Below, piece by piece: positions 1 through 12,521 of a stretch of 64,000 nt of DNA (positions are counted from its first letter, which is position 1; every line of letters begins with the position of its first letter). Location of the stretch: positions 22,736,329 through 22,800,328 of the forward strand of contig NC_054877.1 in the NCBI RefSeq assembly GCF_018320785.1. Direction: 5' to 3'. The notes beneath the pieces are model-generated. The model was not told where the DNA came from, did not search any database, and saw only the letters and a program-made list of their open reading frames with translations. Both the position numbers and the translations under genes were made by a program. Origin of the DNA: Cheilinus undulatus. Taxonomy: Eukaryota > Chordata > Actinopteri > Labriformes > Labridae.

Positions 1-1070
<1,070 letters not shown>

Positions 1071-1071
1071 A

Positions 1072-1460
1072 GGTGGCCTCTATCACTAGTCTCCTTCTTG
1101 CATGGTTACTCAGTTTGTGAGGACGGTCTGATATAGGCAGATTTACACATGTGCCATATGCCTTCCATTTCTTGATGATGGATTTAACTGAACTCCAGCA
1201 AATCTTCAGTACCTTAGAATTTGTTTGTATCCATCCCCTGACTTATACTTTTTAATAACTTTTTCTCAGAGTTGCTTGGAGTGTTCTTTTGTCTTCATGG
1301 TGTCATGGAAGCCAGGAATTCTGAAGAACTAGTGGCTGGTCCTTCCAGACACAGGGGTCTTTTTTTTTTTAGAATTACTTGATACACATTCACTGTACTC
1401 AGGTGATCCACATTTCAATTATTGTGAGACTTCTAGCACCAGTTGGCTGGACCTTGAATT
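1072..1460 (-). pseudogene. Decayed Tc1-like transposase N-terminus, abutting the first Tc1
   Basis: On the minus strand an ATG at 1298 begins MKTKEHSKQL, then an in-frame stop, then EKV...KYKSGDGYKQI and a frameshifted continuation ending near RRPSSQTE. This is the N-terminal helix-turn-helix region of a different Tc1 family; the rest of the transposase is absent. The upstream part (about 1300-1460) looks like the element's 5' flank. It ends exactly where the intact Tc1 ends, so the intact copy probably inserted into this older one; the other half would lie left of the window. Confidence 0.7.
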
Positions 1461-2139
1461 CACGGCCACTTCTTTTCCTAGTGAATGCTGGTTTAAAGCT
1501 CACATAATATGGTGCAATTGATAATGACTGCCTCATCTGTGAGTTTATAAAAAGCAAACAAGCCTATAACTCAAAATGTCAGACTGTATTTTCAGATTTT
1601 TTTGGCCTCCTGGAGGCAACAAAAGAAGCTGTAAACACTGCGCTGAAATGTAATAAACTAATAGGGTGATTTGTCAAACACAATAGAAAACAGTTGTAGC
1701 TGCTTAAAACTTGCAATTCAACACAGAGAGACAGACAGCGGGTGATGTTCAGGACATGGGTGATGGCGGGTGTAGTGGCACTCTGATGTCACATCCAGTG
1801 AACCTGCAGGGCGACTCAAGCGCTCCAAGTTTTGGATTCCACAGCTCCTGTCATCACCTCTACCTTGTTTAGTCTGAGTGTCACTGTCTATCAGCTCACC
1901 ATTACCCTCAAATATTCTTCTTTTTTCTCCCTGAGGACAACGAGGAGGAGAAAATTAAATCCAGAAGCAAAAGGAAGACAGACGTTTATTGGGACATTTA
2001 ATGCGATGCAGAGATTCTTTTTCTGATTTCAGACAATATTAGAAAGTTTTCTTTATGTTTTGCACCATTTGTTTTAGGGTCCATTTCACACATGCAAAGT
2101 AACCCTAAAATTAGGGTTAGGTTTGAAAATTATTCAGGG
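1461..2139. other. No gene seen
   Basis: AT-rich unique-looking sequence. A short open frame at 1832-2026 has no recognisable domain and is probably chance. No RNA gene or named repeat recognised. Confidence 0.5.
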
Positions 2140-2450
2140 AGGACTCACTTTAATTTAGTGGGCAAAGTGAAGAAAATACCTGGGAATTATCGGGCAACTT
2201 ATACAGAAAATCATCAACTCATTTGTTTGAAATTGCTTGGTAAAATAACACCTATTTACCAGTAAACTGCCAAAACAATACAATGAACTACTTGACAATT
2301 AATACTTTACTGCTAGGTAAATACTTCCTTAACAGAACCAAATGTTGGCATTGTTACTTGGCAAAATGCCAGCTTATTAATTATACCATATTACTACATA
2401 ATTACCACTTATTGCTATAAAATTAAGAGGTCATTAGGGCCCACTAAAAT
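2140..2450 (+). repeat. Foldback-like element fragment (copy 1)
   Basis: Sequence built from many TAATTACC/GGTAATTA-like words in both orientations, starting CACTTTAATTTAGTGGGC and ending near TAGGGCCCACTAAAATGAAG, so its two ends are roughly inverted. It is clearly related to 15165-15615 in this window (both share the order ...ATACCTGG..., GCAACTTATA.AGAAAAT, TTACTTGG.AAAAT.CCAGCTTATTA). It is a palindromic short-repeat element, probably a non-autonomous DNA transposon; class not determined. Confidence 0.55.
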
Positions 2451-3599
2451 GAAGTTTTACTGAATAAATTGGCTGCTGGATTCCATTGTTCAATAACAAT
2501 ACAGTGTTTTATTTATGAGAATAAAATCAGGGGACTTACAAAGTTGGTCCATTTTACCCAAAAAGGAGGTGAAATTTTCTACTTTAATGAGTAAAAAATG
2601 CAGTTATCCTTTCCATTTTGCCCATTCTAATTCCCATACATGTATTTAAATAATTTAATAATAATTTATGATGAGTCTATACCTTAAAGGGTATTTCAGT
2701 ATGGCTGTCCCAACTTTGACGTAATGAGTAAGGAGTACAGACTATGAATTAAAGACTGTAGAAACAAAGTTTAGCCTGAGGTTCCCAATATTGTACAAAT
2801 GCATATTGCTGGTTGAGCAGTGGCAGTTTCAGTCATTTGTAGGCCCCAGGCACAGACTAATATTAGACTCTTGCCCAGTTTTCCAAAAGCAATCATATCC
2901 AGTGAACTACACAGTTCAAAGCATATTTTTTTGTTATGAAGCCACAGAACTGCCAGATGTACCCAGACCTCTGTTATAAATCTACACACAGAAAAGAATC
3001 ATCCCCCAGGCTAGCTATACCTAAATATTTTGATATGTCTCTAATCCAGGTGTAACATAGAATTAGACTGATTAGGGCAATATCCATTCTGACACAAATC
3101 ACAGTTTCTGATTTATTATATGTCATTTAATCACAGAGTAACTCATCCATTCATTGTTTCAATATGTCTGTAGGAATCTACCTAATCATGATTTGCCTGG
3201 TTTGAAGAATTTTGTAGCATTGGGCTTGGATCTCACTCCCAAGAGAGTAATTTGGTTAATCAAAATCTGTTTTTGATTCTAAGTTTATGCAGTCTTGGCC
3301 TCTTTTAGAATTTCATAATACATTTGTTTCACATGTATGTTATATTTGATGCACATCAATGATATCTTTATTTCGAGGCCCCTTGGAACACAAGGCCCCA
3401 GGCAATTGCCAAAACAGAGGCACCTTTAGTCCACTTTTGTTTCAGAAAATGGGAAAAAGGAAGAATTGAGGTTGTGTCTTGGACCTAAGGTAGTTGAGCA
3501 GCTGTTGCTGGTGTGTCATTAGACTTGGATTATCCCAAACAGAGACGCAGCCTCACATCTCTTTAATCAAGGATATTTACAGCAGCTCATGATATGTCA
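2451..3599. other. No gene seen
   Basis: AT-rich DNA without a convincing exon, RNA gene or recognised repeat. Two overlapping open frames on opposite strands near 2771-2989 are short and lack domains. Confidence 0.5.
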
Positions 3600-4090
3600 T
3601 ACAGGCGCCCCCCTCTGGCAGAAGCCCTGACCTGCATCTTCATATCACCTCATTCTGTCAGTCTTTTATAAACTGCTGCATGATTCCTGATTCTTCAAGT
3701 CCTTCATAATAAAAGCCTTAAACCAGGCATCTAAATGTTAAATACAAACAACCTGCAGCTTCATCAGCGGCCCCACACCGTCTCAGACCACCACTCTCTA
3801 TCTCCACACTTTCTCACACTCCTTTTGCCCCTCCATGTTTAGAGCTGTGGCTTCAGACTAATTGAATAAGCAGCGACCCTGTGGAGCGCCTCTCTCAGGG
3901 ATTAGGATATGATCTGAAAAGAGCGCTCCTCCGAGGGCAAACACAGCCAATTTAGAGCCATTTCATGCTCTGCACTGCAGCACACGAGAGGCCACACAAA
4001 CACACAGCAGAGAAAAGTAATTCATAGCCGCTCAAATCAGGCATGCTTTAAATTCTGCTCTTTCTCTTATGAAACACAGCTGCTTTTCTT
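3600..4090. promoter_or_regulatory. Candidate conserved non-coding block
   Basis: A stretch of higher GC and high complexity, with no open frame of note and no repeat character, in an otherwise AT-rich repeat desert. It contains a CTCF-like motif on the minus strand (about 3604-3620, core CCAGAGGGGGGCGC, 12 of 14 consensus positions). Base composition alone suggests constraint; conservation was not tested. Confidence 0.3.
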
Positions 4091-4838
4091 TTTTCTTTTT
4101 CATTTTTTTTAGGTCCTCCCCTGTCTCCACTTTATCTGAAGGGACTATTAACTATGAGATACTACTTCTGTGTGCGCCTCAATTACATGTTAATCAATGG
4201 ACAATAAGATATTAAGTCTTTGCTATTTCTGAGTTTAAAACATCAAAGATGACATTCTGGGAAAAAAACGTGTGAGATGTTTCTGTTAACTTGACTTCTT
4301 TCTCAATCTGCATTTTTAAAGCTCCTCTGAGGAGTTTACAGATTCAGATTAAAGTCAGTGCTGACGCATTTATATGACTACCGTCAATAAGTCATTGGTA
4401 CCATCAGTGATGTGAACAATTCTTCAGATGGTTATTTTTAATGTGTGAAAATGGAGCAGAGGGTCTGGTGTTTTTCTGCATTTTCCACAGCAGGATTCTA
4501 AATGAGTGATAAATGACTGTTGAAAGAACAATTAGATCATTTTATGAAAAAGCACTACCTACACAAGTACAGGGCAAAGCAGCAACAAAATAAAATGTAG
4601 CACTTCACCCACAGACGCCACCAACATCAACAGGAACCAAAATATTGTTGCATTAAGCTCTTCATTATTTAATCCCTTTCTGTTATATGCTTTGTATTTG
4701 TTTGCTCTTTTACTACGACTCAGTAACCCTGCATGCTGTGTGCTGAGAGGACTCCAATAATAACAAATGGAGCAAATTAGCCGCAAGCTACAGGCTTGCC
4801 TTTTAACCGTTTTTCTCCCTAATTTAGTCATGAACATG
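4091..4838. other. No gene seen
   Basis: AT-rich sequence with no supported exon, RNA gene or recognised repeat. The minus-strand open frame at 4559-4837 has no domain signature. Confidence 0.5.
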
Positions 4839-4846
4839 TTTTAAAG

Positions 4847-5239
4847 CAGTGGTTCTCAACTGTTGGGTCACAGAGCTGACCTCAGAATGTCGCGAATGTG
4901 TGTCTGGAAAAAAATATGTAGCAATACCTTGAGAAAGGGTGAATTTAAATGTTATAAACAATCAATAAAGCTGCTTTTCCCATGATAATGAGGAGATTCC
5001 TCAAGATCTTTAAAAAGTTGGCAAATATTAAAACAATCATCATGGGGAAATGGGGTTTAAAGAATGTTACTGTTTGTCCTTTCTCTTTTTTCAGCCGTTT
5101 ATTTTTTCCACCCAAGATCAAAATTGTAGCAGTTTTCATACAATGAACATGTGTTGCCCATGATTTTTGGAAATTTGGGTTGCAATTTGACATTGAAAAG
5201 ACTGTTTGGTCCTGAGACCAGACCAGCAGAGAACCACTG
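4847..5239. mobile_element. Non-autonomous hAT element (393 bp) with 8-bp TSD
   Basis: Left end CAGTGGTTCTCAACTG and right end GAGAACCACTG are inverted repeats of the hAT consensus type. The flanks are TTTTAAAG (4839-4846) and CTTTAAAG (5240-5247), an 8-bp target-site duplication matching at 7 of 8 bases, as expected for hAT. No transposase coding remains inside. Confidence 0.85.
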
Positions 5240-5376
5240 CTTTAAAGGACCCAGTAATATGCTGTTTAGCTAATAAACCATGAGGGGTACTGGTTTGATT
5301 GAAATGACAATTCAATTCAAGATGACACGAGGGAGTAGTGATGCGTTGTTCCTGGATAAGATGGTTCTGAAAGTAA

Positions 5377-6032
5377 GGCCGGCCACACACTAGACGATTT
5401 GTTAATCTGAAACGATTTTAAACCCGTGGGAGACCACAGACTTCAGGACAATTTCCAAAGATTTTTCATCTTTAATCCTCTGAACGCACACACTAGACGA
5501 CCCAGCCAGATTGTCAGATCACTGGAGACCACACACCTGCCAACCTGCCTACAAGCTTGCGTGATCACGTGACTTCAGAAAAAAAAACAACACGGATGTC
5601 TGTCGATAGCGTCTTGCTGTCTCTCCACAACAGTGTCCTGGCATGCGTTACAGGTGCAGCAACAATCAAAAAACAAGGGAAAGACTCAGGACTCTCCTCG
5701 CTGGAATTCAGGTACGGTTGTGTTTATGGTTGTGAGTGGTGAAAGTACGTATGATTCGTCTGGTGACGCTACCCGGTGTGCTTGCTCTCATTGGTTGTTG
5801 TGGGTACTACGTCAGCGGCAATACAACCAAGAATGGTAAGTATCAAACATGTTTGATATTTACGACGCGATTTGGAGCAGTAAATTAATTGTGTTGACAC
5901 CACACACATGCAGACTACAAAGACAAATAATCGTTTGCGACAAGGCTCCAGTCGGTATACGCCCCCACGATTGTCGGGGGAGTCAAATCTTTCCCTAAAT
6001 CGGGCTTAAAATCCTGTAGTGTGAGGCCGGCC
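5377..6032. mobile_element. MITE with GGCCGGCC ends
   Basis: About 656 bp bounded by imperfect inverted repeats: left GGCCGGCCACACACTAGACG, right ...CTGTAGTGTGAGGCCGGCC. The flanks are TAA on the left and TTAA on the right, compatible with a TA, TWA or TTAA target, so PIF/Harbinger-like or Kolobok-like origin cannot be separated by eye. The interior has no transposase frame; the short frames at 5557-5839 are chance. A GTGATCACGTGAC palindrome-rich stretch lies near 5560. Confidence 0.75.
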
Positions 6033-6868
6033 TTAATAGGATTATTGCCAAAAGATCTATGTTTAACTACCTAATATTATGAGAGCGTATCAGGGCCATC
6101 CTGATTTTTTCAAATGTAAAGAGGATCTGTCTCTTTTTATAAAAAAAGGTGTTTTAATTTTAAAAGTTGTAAATGTAACTTTTTGAGATTGTAAACTTGA
6201 AAATATCTGATTGTGTGAAAGACAGTCATTTTGAATGAAGCTGTTCACTGCACCAGCACTGCAGTTCAGAGCCTGATAAATGATACTTTTTTTTACTGGG
6301 ATGAAGCATTAAGGAAATACTTGTGATTTCAGCCCAGAGTCATCACATTATCAGTAACATCAGGACAAAGTCAAGACATTTCTGCAAACCAGAGCTATCC
6401 AACCGCAATTTTAATTTTAAAATTCTTGTAAATTTAGGACTTTACAATGTTGGAAATGTATTACTTTAAAAACCAAACATTTTTTGGTTTATTGTGTCAA
6501 AGTGTAGGACTTTTTAAACTTTGAAATTTCTGGGGGGGTTTTCTGATAAATACATGACTTTTTAAACTCTGAGATTCTGAGTTTTGTTGTTTGTTTATAT
6601 GACTTTATAATTTCATAAATTTCAAGATTTCCCCCCAAAAGATCAACTTTACTACATCAAAAATTAATGACATGTCTTTATTTTTTATCTTTAGAGTGGC
6701 TGTGATATGCCGTCAAACGTTATGTTTTTAATCATAAATCTAAAGAAATAAAATTTTGACAGCATCAGAACAGACATGGCTCCGTGCCTCCTACTGAGAT
6801 CTTTGGTGCCTCCCAAGGGGGTTCCTAGACTCCAAGGTTGGGAAACACTAGTCAATTTCTGATTTTTA
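6033..6868. other. AT-rich stretch with an eroded hAT-like end
   Basis: No gene seen. Near 6833-6850 the sequence GGTTGGGAAACACTAG resembles the right end of a hAT element (complement of CAGTGGTTCCCAACC), but no matching left end was found. Confidence 0.35.
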
Positions 6869-7100
6869 CCTTCGCCAAGGAGGTTATGTGATCGGGTGGG
6901 TTTGTTCATTTGTTAGCAACATAACTCAAAAAGTTGTGGATGGATTTTCATGAAATTTTCAGGAAATGTAAGAAATGGCATAAGGAAGAACTGAATAGAT
7001 TTTGGGAGTGATCCGAATCACCATCTGGATCCAGAAATTTTTTAAGGATTCTGTACTATTGGAAGATAGGGCTAATGGCGGAGGTCTGCGCTGTTACCAC
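6869..7100. repeat. Dispersed repeat of the 'cttcgccaaggaggt...ggcggaggtctgcgct' type
   Basis: From CCTTCGCCAAGGAGGTTATG to GGCGGAGGTCTGCGCT with the internal phrase GGATGGATTTTCATGAAATT. I recognise this phrase set as a repeat found in many animal genomes. Class not determined. A second partial copy of its 3' half is at 7483-7545. Confidence 0.6.
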
Positions 7101-7545
7101 TTTACACCAGGAGATGGCAGACATGAGTAACTTCAATCCTAGCAGCATTTTTTGGTGTGTTTCTATTCAAAGTTTTGAAGTTATTAGAGTTTGAAAGATG
7201 CACGCCAGAGACGAGTCGGAGTGTAACAGAGAGAAAGACTGCGAATTGTAGCGAGAATACTCACAATGCTGGGAGGATCAGAGGAATATCCACCCTCTGC
7301 CATGACTTCCAGTCATCCGGTGAGACCATGGGTGAGACTGTCAGTGCATCTGTTGGCACCGGCAGGCACTGCTTCCACAATGACAGTCCACCCATAGCAC
7401 AGTCAATGCTTGGCTTCACTGTGTTTCCAATCTACCAGGGCAGGTGTAAATGGTAAGTGCTGTGGTCGGGGGGCACATGGGGACAGATCCAGGAATTTGT
7501 AAAGGATTCTTCACTATTGGGAGTTAGGGCTAATGGCGGAGGTCT
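7101..7545. repeat. Segment between two copies of the same repeat end
   Basis: Positions 7483-7545 repeat the end of the preceding element (GGATCCAGGAATTT-like, then ATTGGGAGTTAGGGCTAATGGCGGAGGTCT). The 380 bp between them carry an open frame of 99 codons (7157-7456) without recognisable domains. It may be an insertion into one repeat or two tandem truncated copies. Confidence 0.4.
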
Positions 7546-8144
7546 TATTTTATTGCTAAGAAACAAAAGGTCCAAGATAAAGACTGGAGATTTAATGACA
7601 CCATATTTATTGCAATCTTGAGCACTCTATTTCAAACTGATTGACAGATTTGCACCTTTTCTTTCCTTATTTTTCCCATTTCTATCAGGGATCCGTATTT
7701 TTCTTTATATTGACCCCAAATATGGTGTTTAAAGTCTTCTTTATCTTGTATTTCTTTCTCTTTAGCTTGCTTTTATTGCTAGTATTTGTCTTAACAGTAT
7801 AATGTCTATACAGCTTTTTCGATTTGTAATGGCTTGTCAGTTTAATTCTGGCACTTTTCATTTTTCTCCTTTTTCCTATTTTTTTCTCCTTCTCTTTTAT
7901 TCTCTCCATTTTAATGTCTTGCATCCTCTCAAATTCTCACATAGTATTCTAGCACTCAGTTTGGTTCTCTTGCTCGGGTTCTACTGCTGTTTCAGTTTAT
8001 CAGTTTGGTTTTTGCTTTATGTGTGCATACTTTTGCTGGTGGAGAGTTGTAGTTGTTTGGGTGCTTTTGCTGATGAGTTCTTATGTTTGGCTGTTATGTT
8101 AGCTTTTGTTGATTTCTTGTTCATTTGTTGTTTTTTTTCAGATT
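7546..8144. other. No gene seen, T-rich
   Basis: Pyrimidine-rich sequence; the frame at 7802-8146 is a hydrophobic, low-complexity translation of T-rich DNA and is not regarded as a gene. Confidence 0.45.
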
Positions 8145-8337
8145 AAATTTTTGGGCTTTTAAATCTTTATTTGAGAGGTAAGACAGTGGTTATAGAGTTG
8201 GAGGCTGGGAAAAGAGAGAGTGGGAAATGACATGGGAAAGGAGCCACAGGCTGAATTTGAACTCAGGCTGCCTGCTTCAAGAACAACAGCCTGTGAATGT
8301 GGGGCGGACGGACCCAATCACTACCAGCGACCTTTAG
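8145..8337 (-). mobile_element. tRNA-derived SINE, minus strand
   Basis: Read on the minus strand it has a B-box-like GTTCAAATTC, the phrase CTCCTTTCCCATGTCATTTCC, then AATAAAGATTTAAAAGCCCA at the 3' tail. It is the same family as the copies at 36093-36269 and 37082-37310. Confidence 0.7.
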
Positions 8338-8579
8338 GGTTCTTATGCTTTGTTCTTATATATTCTTCTGCTTGTATGTCATAGCACTTTGTATTTAAAA
8401 CTGTGTTTTTCAGTCCCTTTATATGAAGTTATTTTTCTTAGTCTAAAATTCTCCTTTTTTTTCTTTTTAATTGTAACACGTAGACTTGATTTTTAAAACT
8501 CTCGTTCTATTTCATGACGATAATTATTCTTTAATGCTAGCAATAAATCTGACTTTATCTGTGTGGTGATTTCAGTGTG

Positions 8580-9840
8580 AAAATCCTTTAATCCTCACAT
8601 CTTCTCTCTTTTTTCACCTGCCTGCTTCAGCTTTCCTCCCCCCTCTCTAAATATGAAATTCATAAGCGTTCCCATCACCTTAAACACGGTTTCTTGGGGC
8701 TCCAGGGTTCAGAGGAAGCAAGTCAAACAGTGTGTGTTTTATTACATGCCTCAGTAATCCAGGAAAGGGGAAGCACATGTCTCAGTGAAATACGATCGAA
8801 TTCAGATTATCTGTGGATATTTTGCCCTGTTTTAACCTCGCACATAAAATGAATCATATAAAAGTCTGTCCTAATTCAGCAAAGGTTATTTGTTACGTGG
8901 AGTCTTCTTCTTCTGCTGCTGTAGTTTATGTCTGCCTCTCTTTTTCCAGCTGCCCATTAGGATTGTGGCTTCCCCTGTGGCCGTCTATTTCTCCCCCCTG
9001 GCAGAAAGAGAAGCATGCCATTAGTTCACCAGACCTGCCGTTGCTGTCAAAATAAGAGCAGGGAGTAGATCTATTAGATACCTATATTTCCTGCTAGGAC
9101 GGCCTCAATCTCTACTTTCCCCCCTTTGGCACATTAAATTGAGAGACAAAACCCAGATGACTGCTTCTGAATCTATGAAAACATGCTCTAAGTACACTGC
9201 TTTGGATGTGGATTCTCAAAGAAAATAATGAAAAAGCCACCGCTGGAAAAAACGACTTTCTCAGAGGACATTTCAATTGAGAAGACACAGCTAGCTGTCA
9301 TGGTCAGCTACAGCGCCAAATATTTTTAAAGTTATTTTTCTTTTGATTCTATTTGTTTTATGCCTTTGTCTTCATGTTTGGAGAACTTCTATTATGTTTG
9401 CAAGAATTCAGCTTCAGCTTTCATCTTTCCTGCAAACAAAAGTAAATCATTTTGCTGTGACACAGCCAGCACTGAATCCTCTGAGCGGTTTCACCTCATC
9501 TATCTTTATCATGAGAGTGAAAAACAGTTGGAAGCCATCTTTGGTATTTAGTGCAGGGTTTCACTTCAACAACGAAGCAAGTCTGATTCCTTTAAGTGGC
9601 GCGGGGAACGGTGCGAGAAAGATTTGTAATAAAAGCTCGCTCAGGTAAATCACTTTTCAACCTGTCATCACCCACCGGGCGCATATTATTGGAAACAGGC
9701 GGTGTGTATAACATGTGGATGTTGGCTACTTCTCTCGCCATCCCTGAAGACCAGGGCACCGCTGAATTCCACACTTCTTTGTGAATTATCTTTGACCTCC
9801 AATTGGCAGACATTTTGATGTCTTTTTTGGTCTTTGCCAA
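8580..9840. promoter_or_regulatory. Candidate conserved non-coding region
   Basis: About 1.2 kb of high-complexity sequence without repeat signatures, with short TAAT-rich homeodomain-like words and no credible exon (frames at 8813-9055, 9343-9648 and 9596-9784 lack domains and splice context). In human the genes to the left of MYLK4 are GMDS and the FOXC1/FOXF2/FOXQ1 cluster, known to be surrounded by regulatory non-coding elements, so enhancers here are plausible. Inference only. Confidence 0.25.
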
Positions 9841-10139
9841 TTATTTGATAGCTAAATAATTCATGTATAAACTTTAAATTGCAGCTGGTAGATTTAGAAT
9901 GTTAAGTCTTAGTGTGGCGGGCTTTATTTACTTTAGCACCAGCAAAAACACTGTAAAAATACTCTGTTACAAGTGAAAGAAGCAGTGAAAATCATACCCA
10001 AGTAAAAGTTCACCTGTATTATTATTTTATTATCTTATTATTAAAAAAGGGGCATTTCATGCATTGTTCCAGTGAGGTTATGCCCATCTTTGCAGTATTT
10101 TGGCATTTACGGTGCCTAATGTGTAGCTCAATTTATTAA

Positions 10140-10770
10140 ATATCTGTTTGTTTCACACATCCATCTGGGAAACCACTGATAGACAGCATTTGGGAAAGGG
10201 CAGAGCCTTTAAAAAAAAAAACTCGGAGAGTGATTGGATGAAGGTTCTGTCTGTCACATCTTTACAGGCCAATCAGAGCAACAAAAGACGTGATGTCGTA
10301 GCCACTACCGAGGTGCACGTGCGCCGCTACCGAGGAATAAACTTCATATAGAACAGCATAACACGAACCATGGCGACTGTAGACATGTCAGTACACAACT
10401 TTTGTAGTTTTTGAATATAAAACATCTCACTGCTGTTCTTTGTTTTTCTTTTAACGAAGAAATGTCAAGTTTCAATAAAACTGGTGCTTTAGCAGCATCC
10501 ACGCTAATGTCTTCCGCCATAACTGCACCGGCCTCTCGGTGCTGGTCGCATACATCACGTCTCCGCCGCGCCACAAAGTAGTGCAACTTGAAGCTGATTG
10601 GTCCTGTCACTTTCTAACCAGGCCCAAACGGTTCAGACAGGAGCTTTGCAAGATGGATTTGCCAGTGAGAAACACTGAAACAAGTGGATCCATCTGCTTT
10701 GCAAGGTTACTAGACCCCAGTTTACTGATAAATGTGCTTCACCATATTGGCATGTCAAACCAAGCAGCAA
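10140..10770. repeat. Probable MITE or composite repeat
   Basis: CpG-containing segment with phrases such as CGCTACCGAGGAATAAACTTC and GGATCCATCTGCTTTGCAAG that look like fish dispersed repeats rather than unique DNA. The ends CACACATCCATCTGGGAAACC and GTGAGAAACAC...GGATCCATCTGC are only loosely inverted. No coding potential recognised. Confidence 0.35.
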
Positions 10771-10779
10771 CATGATTAA

Positions 10780-11090
10780 AAAATGGCTAAATTAACACAA
10801 AATGAAACAATGGACATCAAGAAGATGGCAGGTAAGGTGTATAATGTGCCACTCTAGAAATCTAGTGACAGTGCGTCAGGTGTTTTTTTTTCTTTTTTGT
10901 ACATTTTATGTTATATACCTGAACCTTTTGTTGTTTGCACTCACACACAAAAAAATGTTTTTTCACTTCTCCTGTAGATTCATTCATGATTTCATCAACG
11001 ACTAGTCAGAGTCGACTCGACTTTTATCACATGAAAATCGACTTTAAAAACTCTAAAGTCATGCAACCCTTGGTTAACACTACACAACTA
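10780..11090. repeat. hAT-like end fragment
   Basis: Contains ACTAGTCAGAGTCGACTCGAC...AAATCGACTTTAAA...AAAGTCATGCAACCCT, a pattern of repeated GACT/AGTC words ending in a GCAACCCT motif seen at hAT-family termini. No coding remains. Confidence 0.35.
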
Positions 11091-12180
11091 GATGGCAGAC
11101 CTGTGATTCCATGATGCAATAACAATAACATAAGCACTACAAAGTATGATTTATTTTCACTGGATGAACATAAACAAGAAAACACCAATGGCACTCAGAG
11201 TATCATAAAATATGCATATATATCCTTCAGCAATATAGCATATAAAGTTTATTACTAAACGCATCCTTAATATAATGTAATGTAATGTAATTCTGCTGGA
11301 TATAATTAATGCATTTTATTTTCTATTTTATTTGATTTTAATTTTCTAGTTTAAAATTATGAAATGATCTTAAATGTTGTACGTTTTACTCTAAAAATAT
11401 CTTGTCCACTTTTTGGCATCTAGGATGGTGGCAAACATCACAAATTAAGGATACAAGTTATTTATATATTCAATTCTTATTTGTTAATGAGTAATAAACT
11501 TGTGATCTATTGATTTCCTTTTATGATATTGGTTAATAGTCTCTTATAATTTCTATAGAATTCTTAATTTTAAAATTGTTACATTGTCAGAGGAGGAACT
11601 GAACGTATCAGCAACTTCCTGATATATCAGTGTCACTTATAGCAGCTGCTTGAATCTGCAAGTGTGGTATTTTTAATTAAATATTTGCATTAAGAAACAT
11701 AATTTGCTCAGCCATATAATCATAATTTGGCAAAGAATTCTATGGTTGGATTTTAAATGTTATTCCCTCCCTGCTTACTAGAACCTCCGAGGCCCTTTAG
11801 GCCCTCAGTTGGAAAACACTAGTTTGGTGTGTTTGAACCTGAGTTTGCGTATGTATATAAATATGTTGCTTAAGTGCAGCATTTCCCTCAGAAATCAAGA
11901 GAGTACAAGTCTACAGATATAGAGAGTAGTGAAGTGAATAAATTGTATTTTATTGTACTGTCCCTTGAGCAAGTTTGTTAACAATGAAAATAAATAAGTA
12001 TATAATACAATAATAGTACTAATAGTTACTCTAATAAAACAATCCACTCTTATTAATTCTAATCAGATGGAAAATGTTTGTCCTGTGAGGAAAATTAATC
12101 CACAGTTGTTCCCACCTCTGTCTCGCCAACCTCTGATCCTCTGAGCTGAGTCTCAGGGCAGTTGGCTGTTTGTGTGAGCT
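11091..12180. other. No gene seen
   Basis: AT-rich. There is a short TAATG-type tandem stretch at 11272-11292 and a hAT-like eroded end (CAGTTGGAAAACACTAG) near 11807-11823. No exon or RNA gene supported. Confidence 0.45.
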
Positions 12181-12409
12181 CTGAATCTTTGGGCTTTACG
12201 GGCTTTCCTCTTCCCCGGGCAGGCCGAGCCGAGAGGCTGCTGACTCCACATTCTCATCCCTCTCTCTCTCTCCGCTCTTCCTCTATCCCTCCATCCCCCC
12301 GGTGACCTGTTTACTCTCTGCAGCCCTGCGGCCGTGCCACCTCAGAGACACTCCAGACCACCAAGGCCCTGGCGGCCTCCTCGGATTGGCCGGCAGCTGC
12401 GCCCTCACC

Positions 12410-12521
12410 ATGGGAACGGCGGGGAGAGGTGCTGCAGTGGGTGGGGGAGTGGTGCTGATGGTGGCTTTGGTGGTGGGGATTTTTTTTTTTATGCTGCAGT
12501 GGACCAGGCAGGAGGGTGAAG
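12410..12521 (+). CDS. Candidate first coding exon of a membrane or secreted protein
   Basis: Not recognised as a known gene. In the only GC- and CpG-rich island of the left half (12180-12530), an ATG in an ideal context (CTCACCATGG) opens a 37-residue start: a short polar N-terminus MGTAGRGAAVGGG, a hydrophobic segment VVLMVALVVGIFFFML (residues about 14-29), then QWTRQEGE. A good donor (GAAG|GTATGA) follows at 12521/12522, leaving phase 1, which is typical after signal-peptide or signal-anchor exons. An inverted CCAAT box lies upstream near 12383. No confirmed second exon was found; 13031-13092 is a weak phase-compatible possibility. It could also be a lncRNA promoter with a chance frame. 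Confidence 0.35.

Noticed and set aside
7802..8146. 114-codon hydrophobic plus-strand frame
   Set aside because: Product of T-rich DNA; apparent membrane segments are compositional.
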